NCBI GenBank assembly: GCA_963699085.1
Contig: CAVOTH010000004.1
Location: 992,001 to 1,056,000 of the forward strand
Direction of reading: 5' to 3'
Length of the DNA stretch: 64,000 bases
From: Bog-756 sp963699085
GTDB taxonomy: Bacteria; Actinomycetota; Acidimicrobiia; Acidimicrobiales; RAAP-2
Shown here: positions 9,473 through 18,868 of the stretch, in pieces
Layout: each line of letters opens with the position of its first letter
How positions within the stretch are numbered: position 1 is the stretch's first letter
Notes under the pieces: generated by a model
What the model was told of the DNA's origin: nothing
Database searches by the model: none
The model's input: the letters and a program-made list of their open reading frames with translations, nothing else
Position numbers and translations under genes: made by a program

Positions 9473-9600
9473 GCGGTTGAACTCCTTCCCCTTGCACACC
9501 GGCCACACGGGCGGCCATCGGCTCCCGGCACATCGTTGCCTCTGCTCTCGATCTCCCGCCCACGGGGGCAGTTTCTGTGGTCGTGGTGCACGGGGCGCTT

Positions 9601-12141
9601 CTATTCGGCACCAGGCTGGAACGGGTCCACAGTCGACGAGTGAGCGACTCCCTTCGGCGAGCGAGTGGGCGCAATCGTCGTGCTGCCTACCGGATCGAGG
9701 ATCCGGTAGGCGAGCAGCTTCGCCCGGTCAGTGAGAAGGAACCACACGAGCGCATAGCCCCAGACCAGGGCTGCGTACCTCCAGCCGAGGGGCGTCATGA
9801 AGACCCCGTACACGGCGATAAGGGTCGCCAGTGCCTGTGTGCCGAGCACGGCCAGCAGGAGGACCCGAGCGGGCTTGATCGACCAGAACGGACCACGGGT
9901 CCGAGCGAGGAAGATAGTCAGGTGCCCGGCCACCGAAAGCATCAGGTACATCAGGGTCTGCAGGTGGGCGTGGTCGAGGTGGAACACCTGGTCGCCCACG
10001 GTGAACAGGCCGAAAGCGGCGATCGGTCCGACGATGCCGAGCACGGTGGCGATCCCGAGCACCAGGCGCATGTTCCACGCCTCAGGCTGCTCCCGGTAGC
10101 GCACGTTGTCGTACGCGATGGACAGGATGGCGCCGTCGTTGAGCAGAGCCAACATCACGATCTGGATGGCCGTGACCGGGAAGAAATTGTAGATCAGGAT
10201 CACGGCCGAGACGAACAGCAGCACACGCACGGTTTCCGCGATGCGGTAGATGGCGTAGCTGTTCATCCGCTGGAAGATTCTCCGGCTCTCCTTGATCGCG
10301 TCGATGATCACCGAGAGTCCGGGGGTGGTCAGCACGATGTCCGCCGCCGCCCGTGCCGCATCCGTGGCATCCGAAACGGCGATGCCACAGTCGGCTCTCT
10401 TCAGGGCCGGAGCGTCGTTCACGCCATCGCCCGTCATGCCGACGATGTGCCCTCGCCTCTGGAGAATGTCCACGATGTGGAACTTGTGCTCCGGGAAGAC
10501 CTGGGCGAACCCGTCGGCATCGTCGATGGACTGAGCCGTCGCAGCGGTCTCAACGCGCTTCGCGTCGCCCAGCCCGGAGGCGTCGAGGATGTCCGTGCCC
10601 ATCCCGAGCGTCCGTGCCGTCTCTCGGGCGATGGCCAGGGCATCGCCGGTGACCATCTTCACGTCCACGCCCATCTGGAGGGCGGTGGCGATAGTCGATT
10701 TGGCGTCCTCCCGCGGTGGATCGAAGAGGGGCAACACCCCGACGAAGTTCCACGGTCCGTCTCCCTCGGCCCGGGCCACACCCAATGAACGGAAGCCTCG
10801 TGCCGCGAACCCGTCGACTGCTGCGTCGACGTCTGACTTCACCTGCGACGCGTTTGTGGACAGCTCCAGTATCACCTGGGGGGCACCCTTGGTCACCTTG
10901 AACGAGGTGCCGTCCGCGCCGATGACAGTGGCTTCGGTGCACTTGCAAACCGCATCGAACGGTTGGAACTCAGTCACGTGGTAGTTGTCCAGCGACTGAT
11001 CATCCGTGAGGCCACCGAGCACCGCCAGATCGATGGCGTCGGCATCATCGGCGCGTGAGGCCAGGGAGGCGTCGAAGACCACCTGACCTCCGGTAAGTGG
11101 AGCGACAGCATAGGGATCGCCGAGCGTGAGCTTGTTCTGGGTCAGGGTCCCGGTCTTGTCGGTGCAGAGCACGTCCACACCGGCCAGCTCCTCGATGGCC
11201 ACCAATCGGCTGACGATGGCCTTCTTGGATGCAAGCACCCGGGCACCGACGGCCATCGTCACCGACAACACCGTTGGCATGGCCACGGGGATGGCGGCCA
11301 CGGTGAGCACGAGGGCGAACTGCAAGGTGGTGAAGAAGGCGTCACCGCGGATGGTGGAGACGGCGATGATCACCACGACCATGGCCACGGCCAGGATGAT
11401 CAGATACGTGCCGATCTTGAGAACGGCCCTTTGGAAATGGCTGACCGTCTGGGCTTCCTGCACCAGCTCCGCGGTCTGGCCGAAGTACGTGTTCTCACCC
11501 GTCGCGTAGACCAGTGCTCCGATCTCGCCCTGGCGGATGATCGAGGCAGAGAACACCGCATCACCGGACTGGCAGTTGGCGGGCAGCGACTCCCCGGTCA
11601 GGGCCGACTGATCCACTTCGATCGGATCGCCGTCCAGCAGGCGTGCGTCTGCGGGAACGACATCCCCTAGTCGTAGGCGGATGACATCCCCCGGCACCAG
11701 CTCACGCGATGGTGTAGTGACCCACTTGCCGTCCCGTTTGACACGAGCCTTGATGGCCAGTTCGGCCTTCAGGGCGGCAATCGCCTTGCCCGCCTGGCGC
11801 TCTTCCCAGAACCCGATCCCGGCGTTGGCCAGGAGCAGGACCAGGATGATGAAGAAGTCGGGCCAGTGCCCGAGCACTCCGGACAGAATCACGGCCGCCT
11901 CGATCATCCAGGGGATGGGTCCCCAGAAGTAGGTGAAGAACTTCAGCAGCGGGTTGACCTGCTTCTCCACGATCTCGTTCGGGCCGTACCGCGCCCGGCG
12001 TTTCTCTGCCTCGACCTGGGTGAGGCCGTCCGGGGACGAACTGAGCCGCTTCTCGACCTCGGCGACGGGAAGGGTCTTCAGGTCTCCCGTCACGTCAGGC
12101 TTGGAGCCTGACGCCTCCTGTTCGGTGCCGTTGGACGCCAT
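9601..12141 (-). CDS. P3A-type plasma-membrane H+-ATPase
   Basis: 846 aa P-type ATPase. Actuator TGES at about 182-185, phosphorylation site DKTGT with Asp about 328, MVTGD and TGDGVNDAPALKRADCGIAV of the P domain, and about ten membrane helices. The PVAMPTVLSVTMAVGA segment of M4 and the QVNPLLKFF.YFWGPIPWMIE start of M1 are those of proton pumps rather than Ca or heavy-metal pumps. A ribosome site (AGGAG) precedes the ATG. It exports protons and would support pH homeostasis together with the neighbouring PPK2. Confidence 0.92.
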   Translation of the reverse strand: MASNGTEQEASGSKPDVTGDLKTLPVAEVEKRLSSSPDGLTQVEAEKRRARYGPNEIVEKQVNPLLKFFTYFWGPIPWMIEAAVILSGVLGHWPDFFIILVLLLANAGIGFWEERQAGKAIAALKAELAIKARVKRDGKWVTTPSRELVPGDVIRLRLGDVVPADARLLDGDPIEVDQSALTGESLPANCQSGDAVFSASIIRQGEIGALVYATGENTYFGQTAELVQEAQTVSHFQRAVLKIGTYLIILAVAMVVVIIAVSTIRGDAFFTTLQFALVLTVAAIPVAMPTVLSVTMAVGARVLASKKAIVSRLVAIEELAGVDVLCTDKTGTLTQNKLTLGDPYAVAPLTGGQVVFDASLASRADDADAIDLAVLGGLTDDQSLDNYHVTEFQPFDAVCKCTEATVIGADGTSFKVTKGAPQVILELSTNASQVKSDVDAAVDGFAARGFRSLGVARAEGDGPWNFVGVLPLFDPPREDAKSTIATALQMGVDVKMVTGDALAIARETARTLGMGTDILDASGLGDAKRVETAATAQSIDDADGFAQVFPEHKFHIVDILQRRGHIVGMTGDGVNDAPALKRADCGIAVSDATDAARAAADIVLTTPGLSVIIDAIKESRRIFQRMNSYAIYRIAETVRVLLFVSAVILIYNFFPVTAIQIVMLALLNDGAILSIAYDNVRYREQPEAWNMRLVLGIATVLGIVGPIAAFGLFTVGDQVFHLDHAHLQTLMYLMLSVAGHLTIFLARTRGPFWSIKPARVLLLAVLGTQALATLIAVYGVFMTPLGWRYAALVWGYALVWFLLTDRAKLLAYRILDPVGSTTIAPTRSPKGVAHSSTVDPFQPGAE

Positions 12142-12223
12142 TGCGGTCAGTCTCCTGCCATTGCCGGATCAAGAACAGTCTGACCGGTCCCCAGGGCTAT
12201 CCCTGACGTGCCGGCATCCCGCC

Positions 12224-12655
12224 GTGGAGCACCCGACGACGGCCCCGGGGAACTGGTTCGCCACCGCCATCTTCTGGCGACCACAGGTCGCATTCTTGGT
12301 CAACGAGCCGACGCTGTTCCCGGTACTTCTCCCGCTGGCTCCGGCGACTTCGATCGCAGTGCGGTTCCCCTTTGCGCTCGAATCGATCCTCAAAGTCCTC
12401 GGGGTGAGCGCCGCATTCGTCGCATCGGAGCGCTGGGCCATGTCCGAGGCAAGATTCTCCAAGACCGCCAATCGATCCGTGCTCGGCGTCATGAATCGGC
12501 TCGAGTTCGAGATGGGCTACGTGCGCGATCGTCTTGGAGATGACCTGCTCGAACTGTCCCTGCATCTGTCCGATCACCTCGTCGGTCCCCTGCGGGAAAC
12601 CGGCCTCAGGACCCCTCAGGAGAAGCTGCTTGAGATCGTGGAGGCTCAACCGTGA
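12224..12655 (+). CDS. DUF6933-family protein
   Basis: About 143 aa from a GTG at 12224; a TTG at 12161 is also in frame. The body matches the DUF6933 pattern: PTTAPGNWFATAIFWRPQVAFLVNEPTLFPV, then ARFSKTANRSVLGVMNRLEFEM. The usual RCTxKLL-like N-terminus of the family is not seen, so the gene may be 5'-truncated or its start may lie in a shifted frame. Function unknown. Confidence 0.7.
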   Translation: MEHPTTAPGNWFATAIFWRPQVAFLVNEPTLFPVLLPLAPATSIAVRFPFALESILKVLGVSAAFVASERWAMSEARFSKTANRSVLGVMNRLEFEMGYVRDRLGDDLLELSLHLSDHLVGPLRETGLRTPQEKLLEIVEAQP

Positions 12656-12731
12656 CCTGGTTCGCTTGCTCCTGCGAAAGAGGTTTGGAATAGGAGACAA
12701 ACGTACCTGAGCGATCGGACACGCGCGTGGT

Positions 12732-13406
12732 TCAGCTCTTCGACTCCGGACGGGCACCAGCGCCGTAGACGATGTCGGCATGATCGGGATCCCAGCTGTT
12801 GTGGAACACGACGTCGCTCACCGGCCGCCGCCGTACCGGGCCGAAATGTCCTCGAGGCCACCCGACGACGATATGGCCAGCAAGCACCCATTCATCGGGG
12901 ATCCCGATCGCTCGACGCAGCAGCTGCTCGCCGTCGTATGCCGCCCAACTGGTCAAGCAGGCACCCAGACCTTGAGCCCTGGCCGCGAGGTAGAAGTTCT
13001 GCACCGCGGGGAAGATGGATGCACCCTGTAGGAAGTCGGAAGCGAACTCGTTGCGGTACGCGACGAACAGCACCGACGTCTGCTGCCCGGCGCGGTCGTG
13101 CAGCTCGTAGATGGCACGGTTGCGGCGCGCCGTGCGGGAAGTGTCGTCCCCAGCCGGCCGGCTCATGCCGTACACGGGCTCGATGACCTTCAGTGCCGCG
13201 TCGGCAGCTTGCTGGACCACGGCCCGCATCTCCGGTGAGTCGAGGACGATGAAGCGCCAGTGTTGCGCGTTCCCGCCGCTCGGCGCCCAGGTCGCTGCCT
13301 CCAGACACCGTCGGAGCGTCTCCTCGTCGACTGGTTCATCGGTGAATCTGCGGATGGCACGCGATGTGGCGAATACTTCCCAGACGTCGTCTGTTGCCTG
13401 AGTCAT
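12732..13406 (-). CDS. Nitroreductase-family FMN oxidoreductase
   Basis: 224 aa, the last gene of the 12.7-21.1 kb operon; its start overlaps the amidohydrolase stop by 4 bp. Family features are the FMN-phosphate contact SRAIRRF near the N-terminus, AATWAPSGGNAQHWRF, an insertion rich in Arg, then AVQNFYLAARAQGLGACLTSW and the HIVVGWPRG end segment. Such enzymes reduce nitro groups, quinones or enones with NAD(P)H. Its place in an oxygenase operon suggests reduction of a pathway intermediate. Confidence 0.87.
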   Translation of the reverse strand: MTQATDDVWEVFATSRAIRRFTDEPVDEETLRRCLEAATWAPSGGNAQHWRFIVLDSPEMRAVVQQAADAALKVIEPVYGMSRPAGDDTSRTARRNRAIYELHDRAGQQTSVLFVAYRNEFASDFLQGASIFPAVQNFYLAARAQGLGACLTSWAAYDGEQLLRRAIGIPDEWVLAGHIVVGWPRGHFGPVRRRPVSDVVFHNSWDPDHADIVYGAGARPESKS

Positions 13407-14656
13407 GTCGTCACCGGCGGCCGGCTCTTGACGACCTTGCCGTCCTTCATGACAAAGGGCACACGCTGGAACGTCGTGATGTCGGTCAGCGGGTCACCGG
13501 TCACGCCGATGATGTCGGCGAGCGCCTCGGGGGCGATGCGCCCGAGGTCGGGCATGTCGATCAGGTCGGCGGCGACCGTGGTGGCGGAGCGGATCGCCTG
13601 GATGGGGGTCATCCCCCGCCGCACGAGGACCTCCAACTCCTCGGCGTTGCGTCCGTGGAAGATGGCGGGAGCGTCGGTGCCGAGGGCGACCTTCACGCCA
13701 GCCTCGATCGCCTTGGTCAGCGACTCCTTCGCTTTTGGGAACACGATGGCAGCCTTGGCCTGCAGTGATTTCGGCTGATCGGAGATGTCCCAGTTCTCCG
13801 TCAGCGCACAAGTGGAGACCAGGAACGTTCCTGTGTCGACCATCCGCTCAATGGTGTCGTCGCCGATCATCATCCCGTGCTCGACGCAGTCGATGCCGGC
13901 GTCGAGGGCGGCGTTCACCGCCTGGTCGCCGTGCGCATGGGTGGCGACTCGCAGGCCTCGCCGGTGGGCCTCATCTGCAATCGCAGCCAGCTCCTCGGTG
14001 GAGTACTGCTGGGCTCCGGGAGGGCCGGTGGGGGTCATCACACCGCCGGAGGCACAGCACTTGATGAGCTTTGCACCGTGAGTGATCTGGTAGCGGACCG
14101 CTTTGCGAACCTCGCTGACTCCGTCGGCGATGCCCTCCTCGATGCTCATCGGCATGATCCCTGGTGCGAGGCCACTCTGTGCACTGGGATCGAGGTGCCC
14201 TCCGGTCGGGCAGATGGCGTGGCCGGCGGGGATGACTCTCGGGCCTTCGACCCAGCCAGCCGCGATCGCTTCCGCGAGGGCAACATCGACGAGGTAGCCC
14301 CCAGTCTTGATGAACAATCCGAGGTTCCGCACCGTCGTGAAACCTGCGGCGAGGGTCCGTTGACCGTTGGCCACGGCGCGCAGTCCCATCTTCACCGGGT
14401 CCATCCGGACAGGGTCGTTCAGGTTGGCACCCCGACCGCCGAGGACGAGATCGACTTCCATATCCATCAGACCGGGGACGAGGGTGAGGTCGGGCAGGTC
14501 GATCACTTGGTCCGCCCCGGTTGTGGCAGTGGGGTCGTCGGTGACCGCGGTGATGACGTTCCCCTCGATGACGACGCTCGCCCCTTCGAGCACCTCACCG
14601 AGGTCCACGTCCAGGACACCCATAGGGCGCAGGACGGTGACAGTGTGATCCGGCAT
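13403..14656 (-). CDS. Amidohydrolase-superfamily protein with an altered HxH motif
   Basis: 417 aa from an ATG with a clear GGAAGG ribosome site (an upstream in-frame extension is ignored). Imidazolonepropionase/prolidase-like layout: FTTVRNLG, carboxylysine-region KLIKCCASGGVMTPTGPPG, ATHAHGDQAV, CVEHGMMI and the late Asp in ALGTDAPA. The strand-1 motif that normally reads DMHVHL reads DMEVDL, so two metal ligands are replaced. A mycobacterial subfamily with the same variant exists to my memory. It probably hydrolyses an amide, lactam or cyclic substrate in this operon. Confidence 0.82.
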   Translation of the reverse strand: MPDHTVTVLRPMGVLDVDLGEVLEGASVVIEGNVITAVTDDPTATTGADQVIDLPDLTLVPGLMDMEVDLVLGGRGANLNDPVRMDPVKMGLRAVANGQRTLAAGFTTVRNLGLFIKTGGYLVDVALAEAIAAGWVEGPRVIPAGHAICPTGGHLDPSAQSGLAPGIMPMSIEEGIADGVSEVRKAVRYQITHGAKLIKCCASGGVMTPTGPPGAQQYSTEELAAIADEAHRRGLRVATHAHGDQAVNAALDAGIDCVEHGMMIGDDTIERMVDTGTFLVSTCALTENWDISDQPKSLQAKAAIVFPKAKESLTKAIEAGVKVALGTDAPAIFHGRNAEELEVLVRRGMTPIQAIRSATTVAADLIDMPDLGRIAPEALADIIGVTGDPLTDITTFQRVPFVMKDGKVVKSRPPVTT

Positions 14657-14714
14657 GGCGATTTTCCTTCCTTGGCGGAGATGCAGTTTCGATCTGGGCT
14701 GATGCTGCGGTCGG

Positions 14715-15581
14715 CTAGGGGGCAGAAGGCGAGAGCCCGTTCTCCTGCTCCCACTGCTCGATGTCATCGAAGCAGGCCTCGACGACACCCGAGTACAGCT
14801 CCCGGAAGCTCTCTCGTTGTTCCGAGTGATCGAAGACGAAAGGGCGGTTGTTGCGCACCGCCTGGAGCACGATCGGGGCGACCTCTTCGGGTGTGTAGAA
14901 CCTCAGCCGGTTGTCCTTGAAGGACGCATGGGGGATCCGCATCCGTTCGTCGCTGGGCCCTCCGAACCGCTCAGGTCGGTACTTTGCGTTGTTGTCCCGC
15001 ATGCCGTTGAGCACTCCACCCGGGCAGTAGAGCGTACAGACGACGTGTTGCTCCGCAACCTCGAGCTGCATATTGCGGATGAAGCCGATGACGCCCATTT
15101 TGGCGGCGGCGTACGCGCTGTGGACCGGCACCAGTGTAGGGATGAGCCCGGCCATCGAGGCGGTGGCGACGATGTGGCCCCCTCCCACCTCGATCATGTC
15201 GGGGAGGAAGGTGAGGGCGGTCCAGATGACTCCCTTCATGTTGACTTCGGTCATCCAGTCGAGCTCGCTGTCTGTGAGCTCGGTCACCGGGACGAACGAC
15301 GTGGCCCCTGCGTTCGCGAACACGAGCTGAATGATCCCGAGCGCGGCGTTGGCCTCGGACTTCATCTGCTCGATCGACGAGCGATCGCAGACGTCGCACT
15401 CGATGGCGACGGCGGTGCCTCCTGCATCGTTGATCTCGCCGGCCACCGCGTGGGCGGTGTCGGGAAGGATGTCCGCGACCGCCACGGAGGCACCCTGGCG
15501 GGCCAGCTCCTTGGCGAGGCCCAGGCCGATGCCGCTCCCACCACCCGTGACCAGGGCAGCCTTGCCGGCGATCTCCGTCAT
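14715..15581 (-). CDS. SDR-family oxidoreductase
   Basis: 288 aa classical short-chain dehydrogenase. TGGGSGIG cofactor loop at about 12-19, NAG near 90, Ser about 142, and the YxxxK pair Tyr 157/Lys 161. Its ATG overlaps the stop of the SnoaL-like gene by 4 bp, indicating translational coupling. A C-terminal extension (residues about 200-288) is longer than the minimal SDR and may cap the substrate pocket. The hydroxyl or ketone substrate is unknown. Confidence 0.9.
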   Translation of the reverse strand: MTEIAGKAALVTGGGSGIGLGLAKELARQGASVAVADILPDTAHAVAGEINDAGGTAVAIECDVCDRSSIEQMKSEANAALGIIQLVFANAGATSFVPVTELTDSELDWMTEVNMKGVIWTALTFLPDMIEVGGGHIVATASMAGLIPTLVPVHSAYAAAKMGVIGFIRNMQLEVAEQHVVCTLYCPGGVLNGMRDNNAKYRPERFGGPSDERMRIPHASFKDNRLRFYTPEEVAPIVLQAVRNNRPFVFDHSEQRESFRELYSGVVEACFDDIEQWEQENGLSPSAP

Positions 15582-16003
15582 GTCGCGGCCTCCGTCGCGG
15601 TCTCGGCCGACATGTGTGTCCCTAAGATCGTGAACGTCCGATGCGCGAACTTCCACCCGGCGGGGGTCCGGTGCAGCTCGTCATTGAACTGCCCGACGAC
15701 GTCGATCACTCCCGCCTGACCGCGGAACTTGGCGCACTCGCGGATCAGCGAGCGGGCCAAGGCGGTATTCCCGTCGACAGTGGTAATGGCGGGAGCGTTG
15801 ATCTGCACCAGGTACTCGACCGGCTCCATGAGCGCCATCATCCTCTCGCGGATGGCGGTGTGGCCCTGGCTCAAGATGCGCAGCGCGGGGACCTCCCAGA
15901 TGCCGTCGGGGAGGAAGGTCGCTATCACCTGGTCCCAGTCGGACGTGCTTCCACCTTCGTGGTAGAGGCTGATGGTCTCCTGGATCTCAAGCTTGTCGAG
16001 CAT
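15578..16003 (-). CDS. SnoaL/NTF2-like small protein
   Basis: 141 aa, single cone-shaped alpha/beta-barrel domain of the nuclear-transport-factor-2 fold, beginning LEIQETISLYHEGGSTSDWDQVIATF and ending in FAHRTFTILG. Members act as isomerases, dehydratases or ring-opening helpers in catabolic clusters. Overlaps the TauD-type gene by 17 bp upstream and the SDR by 4 bp downstream, so it is part of the same message. Confidence 0.82.
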   Translation of the reverse strand: MLDKLEIQETISLYHEGGSTSDWDQVIATFLPDGIWEVPALRILSQGHTAIRERMMALMEPVEYLVQINAPAITTVDGNTALARSLIRECAKFRGQAGVIDVVGQFNDELHRTPAGWKFAHRTFTILGTHMSAETATEAAT

Positions 16004-16841
16004 CGTGATCCTCGTGCGTGTCGAAGGGCTCGTCGCCGAGCAGGGTGGTGCGATGGAGGCGTCGTCCGTAGTCTGGGTCGTACTCCCGGACCCGGTGCAT
16101 CGCTCCGGTATTGTTCCAGATGACGAGGTCGTTGACCTCCCACTCGTGCGTGTAGACGAACTGCGGCTGGGTGGCCCATGCGAGCAGGCGGTCGAGGAGC
16201 GCTCGGCTCTCGTCCTGGTCCATTCCGACGATCGACGTGGCGCTGTTGCTCAGGACGAGCGAATTGCGCCCCGACCGATGGTGCCAGACGAGTGGATGGA
16301 TCTTCTTGGGCATGTGCTGCCAGGCGGCCAACTGCTTCTCGGAGGGGTTAGGAAATGCATCGAGGAATGCGGTCTCGAGGCAATGGAGGACCTTCAGGTC
16401 GTCTAGCCGCACCTTCTCTTCTTCGGGCAGGTCCTCGTAGGCGGCGTAGGTGTTGACGAACTCGGTCTCCCCTCCTGTCGGTGTGAGCACCTTCGCGCTG
16501 AGCATCGAGCCGAACGGCGGGACATCGAGATCTGTCCGGTCGATGTGCCAGAAGAACGTCGCCCGGTTGGTCGCGGCACCGATCGGGTTGTCCTTCTTGT
16601 CAAAGGTGACCTTGTAGATGTCGCCGACGACGCTAGCTTCGACCTCTCCCAAGGTGCGTGCCAGGGCGACCTGCTGGGCGTCGTCCATCTCGATCCGAGG
16701 AATGGCCACCACGCTGCGCTCCTCGAGAAGCTGGCGCAGCTCGGCCGCATGCCTGCCACTGAGAAGCGCTGGCAGATCGGTCTCGACGAGTGAACCGACG
16801 CGAGGTGTGAGCTCGGTGTGGGTGAACGCGGTGGTCGTCAT
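15987..16841 (-). CDS. TauD/TfdA-type Fe(II)/2-oxoglutarate dioxygenase
   Basis: 284 aa. The facial triad is visible: HxD as His 99-x-Asp 101 in FFWHIDRTD, and the distal His about 263 in RRLHRTTLLGD, where the nearby Arg binds 2-oxoglutarate. The family oxidises sulfonates, aryloxyalkanoates or related acids. Here it stands next to a second oxygenase of the PhyH family, so two successive 2-oxoglutarate-dependent hydroxylations are plausible. Confidence 0.9.
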   Translation of the reverse strand: MTTTAFTHTELTPRVGSLVETDLPALLSGRHAAELRQLLEERSVVAIPRIEMDDAQQVALARTLGEVEASVVGDIYKVTFDKKDNPIGAATNRATFFWHIDRTDLDVPPFGSMLSAKVLTPTGGETEFVNTYAAYEDLPEEEKVRLDDLKVLHCLETAFLDAFPNPSEKQLAAWQHMPKKIHPLVWHHRSGRNSLVLSNSATSIVGMDQDESRALLDRLLAWATQPQFVYTHEWEVNDLVIWNNTGAMHRVREYDPDYGRRLHRTTLLGDEPFDTHEDHDARQA

Positions 16842-16853
16842 GCGTAGGGAGTT

Positions 16854-17726
16854 CTAGGTCCTGAGGAGCGCGCTCGGGCAGCCGACATCGACGACACCAA
16901 TGCCGCCGTGGGTCTCGTAGCCGAGTAGCTGTTGCACTCGTGGGGGCATCTCGCGGACGGCCTCGATCGGCGTGCTGATGAAGAAGTTCTCCTTGGTACG
17001 GAGCCACCCGAGGGAGAACCCGAGGAACAGGGCCCGCCGCGGTTGATCCTGTGTCTGGTTCGGACCGCCGCCGTGGAGGGTCTTGCCGACGTAGTAGATC
17101 GCCGACCCGGCCTTCATCTCTGCAGCCACCACCTCGTGCTCCTGCGGCTTGCGGCGCGCCGGCCAGAGGTGGCTCCCCGGGACGACCCGGGTGGCGCCAT
17201 TCTCGGCGGTGAAGTCGCAGAGGGCATACAGCACGATGACCTCGAGCTGAGGGACCTCGACAGTCGGCACCGCGTCTCGGTCCGTCGGCATGGGCGGGTA
17301 GATCCAAGCCGTGTCGTCGCGGTGGAGGTGCTGCACCGACTCGTCCGCCAGGATCTCGATCAGCTGCGCTGTACTCAAGAGGTAGTGGAGGCACGACGGC
17401 AGGAGGTAGTGGTCGGCCATCTGGAGCGCCAACGGGTGTTGCAGCAGCTCCACGAAGGCCTTCGACTTGCCTGGGAGGCCGTCGATGCGATGCGTCTTGT
17501 GTCCCATGAAGTCGATCAACATGGGGATGTGGTTCGGAGTGCCAGGCTCCGAACCCGCAATGAGTACGTCGAACTCGGCGTTGAGTCCTGCTAGCAGCTC
17601 AGGGGGGATGGCATCCGAGACCATGGCCACGCCATCTCGGTCGATGGCCCCGATCAGCGACCCGATCGAGACGTCGGGGCCGAAGCGTTCGATGTGTGGC
17701 TCAGTCTCGATGCGTGGCTCAGTCAT
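16854..17726 (-). CDS. Phytanoyl-CoA dioxygenase (PhyH)-family protein
   Basis: 290 aa from the ATG at 17726 with ribosome site GGAAGGGAG; the ATG overlaps the upstream stop by 4 bp. Fe(II) ligands are His 135-x-Asp 137 (HLHRDD) and His about 218 (KTLHGGG), with Arg 230/231 for 2-oxoglutarate. The VVPGSHLWP loop is diagnostic of the family. Likely hydroxylates a branched or cyclic carboxylate or CoA ester. Confidence 0.9.
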   Translation of the reverse strand: MTEPRIETEPHIERFGPDVSIGSLIGAIDRDGVAMVSDAIPPELLAGLNAEFDVLIAGSEPGTPNHIPMLIDFMGHKTHRIDGLPGKSKAFVELLQHPLALQMADHYLLPSCLHYLLSTAQLIEILADESVQHLHRDDTAWIYPPMPTDRDAVPTVEVPQLEVIVLYALCDFTAENGATRVVPGSHLWPARRKPQEHEVVAAEMKAGSAIYYVGKTLHGGGPNQTQDQPRRALFLGFSLGWLRTKENFFISTPIEAVREMPPRVQQLLGYETHGGIGVVDVGCPSALLRT

Positions 17727-18868
17727 ATTGACTCCCTTCCTAGAAGGTCCTTGCCCATTTCGTCGTGGCATCGGGGATCGACGTAGATGTGTTGCGCTCC
17801 GACGCACATGTCTCGGAAGCAGCGTTGCAGGATGCTCGGGTTCCGGAGGCCAGAGCTGCCCGACGTCATATAGGCCCAGCGCACGACGTCCATGCAGACG
17901 TCGGTCTCGTAGGACACTGCGCTCACGAGCTCGTCCTGCATCGCCTTGGTCATGGTGTCGCCGCGATCGAGGCGTTCCACGATGCCTCCGATCGTGTCGT
18001 GCACCAGCAGGCGGACTGAGCGTAGCGCCAGCGTGTTCTGGCTGAACGTCCTCTGGATGACCTGGTCGTCTCTCATCTGCCCGCCACCGATGCGGGCCCG
18101 CCCGGAGGCGAGGATGTCGTGGATCTCGTCCAGCGCGCGACGTGCCACCCCGAGGGCCCAACCCGAGTGACCGATCCCGGCGAATCCCACCACGCCGAGG
18201 CGGTACACGCCGCCGCCGGAGCGCGGATCGTCGTCGAACAGCCAGAAGCTGCGGCCGGCTTCGACTAGCTGCTCGGTGATGGAGTAGTCGAAGCTCCCCG
18301 TGCCCCGCAGTCCCATCACGTCCCAGTTGCCCGTGATCTCGACGGATTCGCTCGGGACGACAAAAGCCAGCACCTTGGGCATGCCGCTGGCATTGGCCTC
18401 CGCATTGCCATCCGCGTCCCGCACGAGCGCGCCGCCGCCCACCCAGGTCGCTCGAGCGATCCCGCTGCCGAATTGGAACCGTCCGTGGACCTGGAAGCCG
18501 CCATCGACTCGTTTGGCCTTGCCGCGCGATACGAACTGGCCGGCGCAGACCACGTCAGGTCGACCTTCGAGCATGAGACGGGCCACATCGGGGTCGAACA
18601 TCGAGCACATCGCGGTGGCGTTGGCGTTCGCCATGAACACCCACCCGATGGAGCCGTCCTGGTGAGCGACCTCCTCCAGCACATCCAGCGTGGTGTCGAC
18701 GTCGGCCTCCAGCCCACCGAGCTCTTTGGGGACCTGGAGGTGGTTGAGGCCTGATTCGGCGAACGCCTCGATCACCGGGCCGCTCACGGTGAGCTCGTGG
18801 TCGGTTGCGTCAGCCTCCCCCTCGACCAGCGAGCGGAGGGACCTGGCCGCCGACAGCAGATCGTTCAC
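17723..18868 (-). CDS. Acyl-CoA-dehydrogenase-like flavoprotein (HsaA-type monooxygenase or dehydrogenase)
   Basis: 381 aa starting at GTG 18868 after GAGGAG and overlapping the upstream stop by 4 bp. It has the N-terminal helical, central beta and C-terminal helical domains of the superfamily. The VPKELGGL, GSIGWVFMANANA and WDVMGLRGTGSFDY segments resemble flavin-dependent hydroxylases such as HsaA more than beta-oxidation dehydrogenases, and the usual catalytic Glu is not evident. If so it needs a flavin reductase elsewhere. Confidence 0.82.
   Translation of the reverse strand: MNDLLSAARSLRSLVEGEADATDHELTVSGPVIEAFAESGLNHLQVPKELGGLEADVDTTLDVLEEVAHQDGSIGWVFMANANATAMCSMFDPDVARLMLEGRPDVVCAGQFVSRGKAKRVDGGFQVHGRFQFGSGIARATWVGGGALVRDADGNAEANASGMPKVLAFVVPSESVEITGNWDVMGLRGTGSFDYSITEQLVEAGRSFWLFDDDPRSGGGVYRLGVVGFAGIGHSGWALGVARRALDEIHDILASGRARIGGGQMRDDQVIQRTFSQNTLALRSVRLLVHDTIGGIVERLDRGDTMTKAMQDELVSAVSYETDVCMDVVRWAYMTSGSSGLRNPSILQRCFRDMCVGAQHIYVDPRCHDEMGKDLLGRESI

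Noticed and set aside
13877..14920. 347-codon plus-strand frame
   Set aside because: Antisense of the amidohydrolase; no domain pattern.
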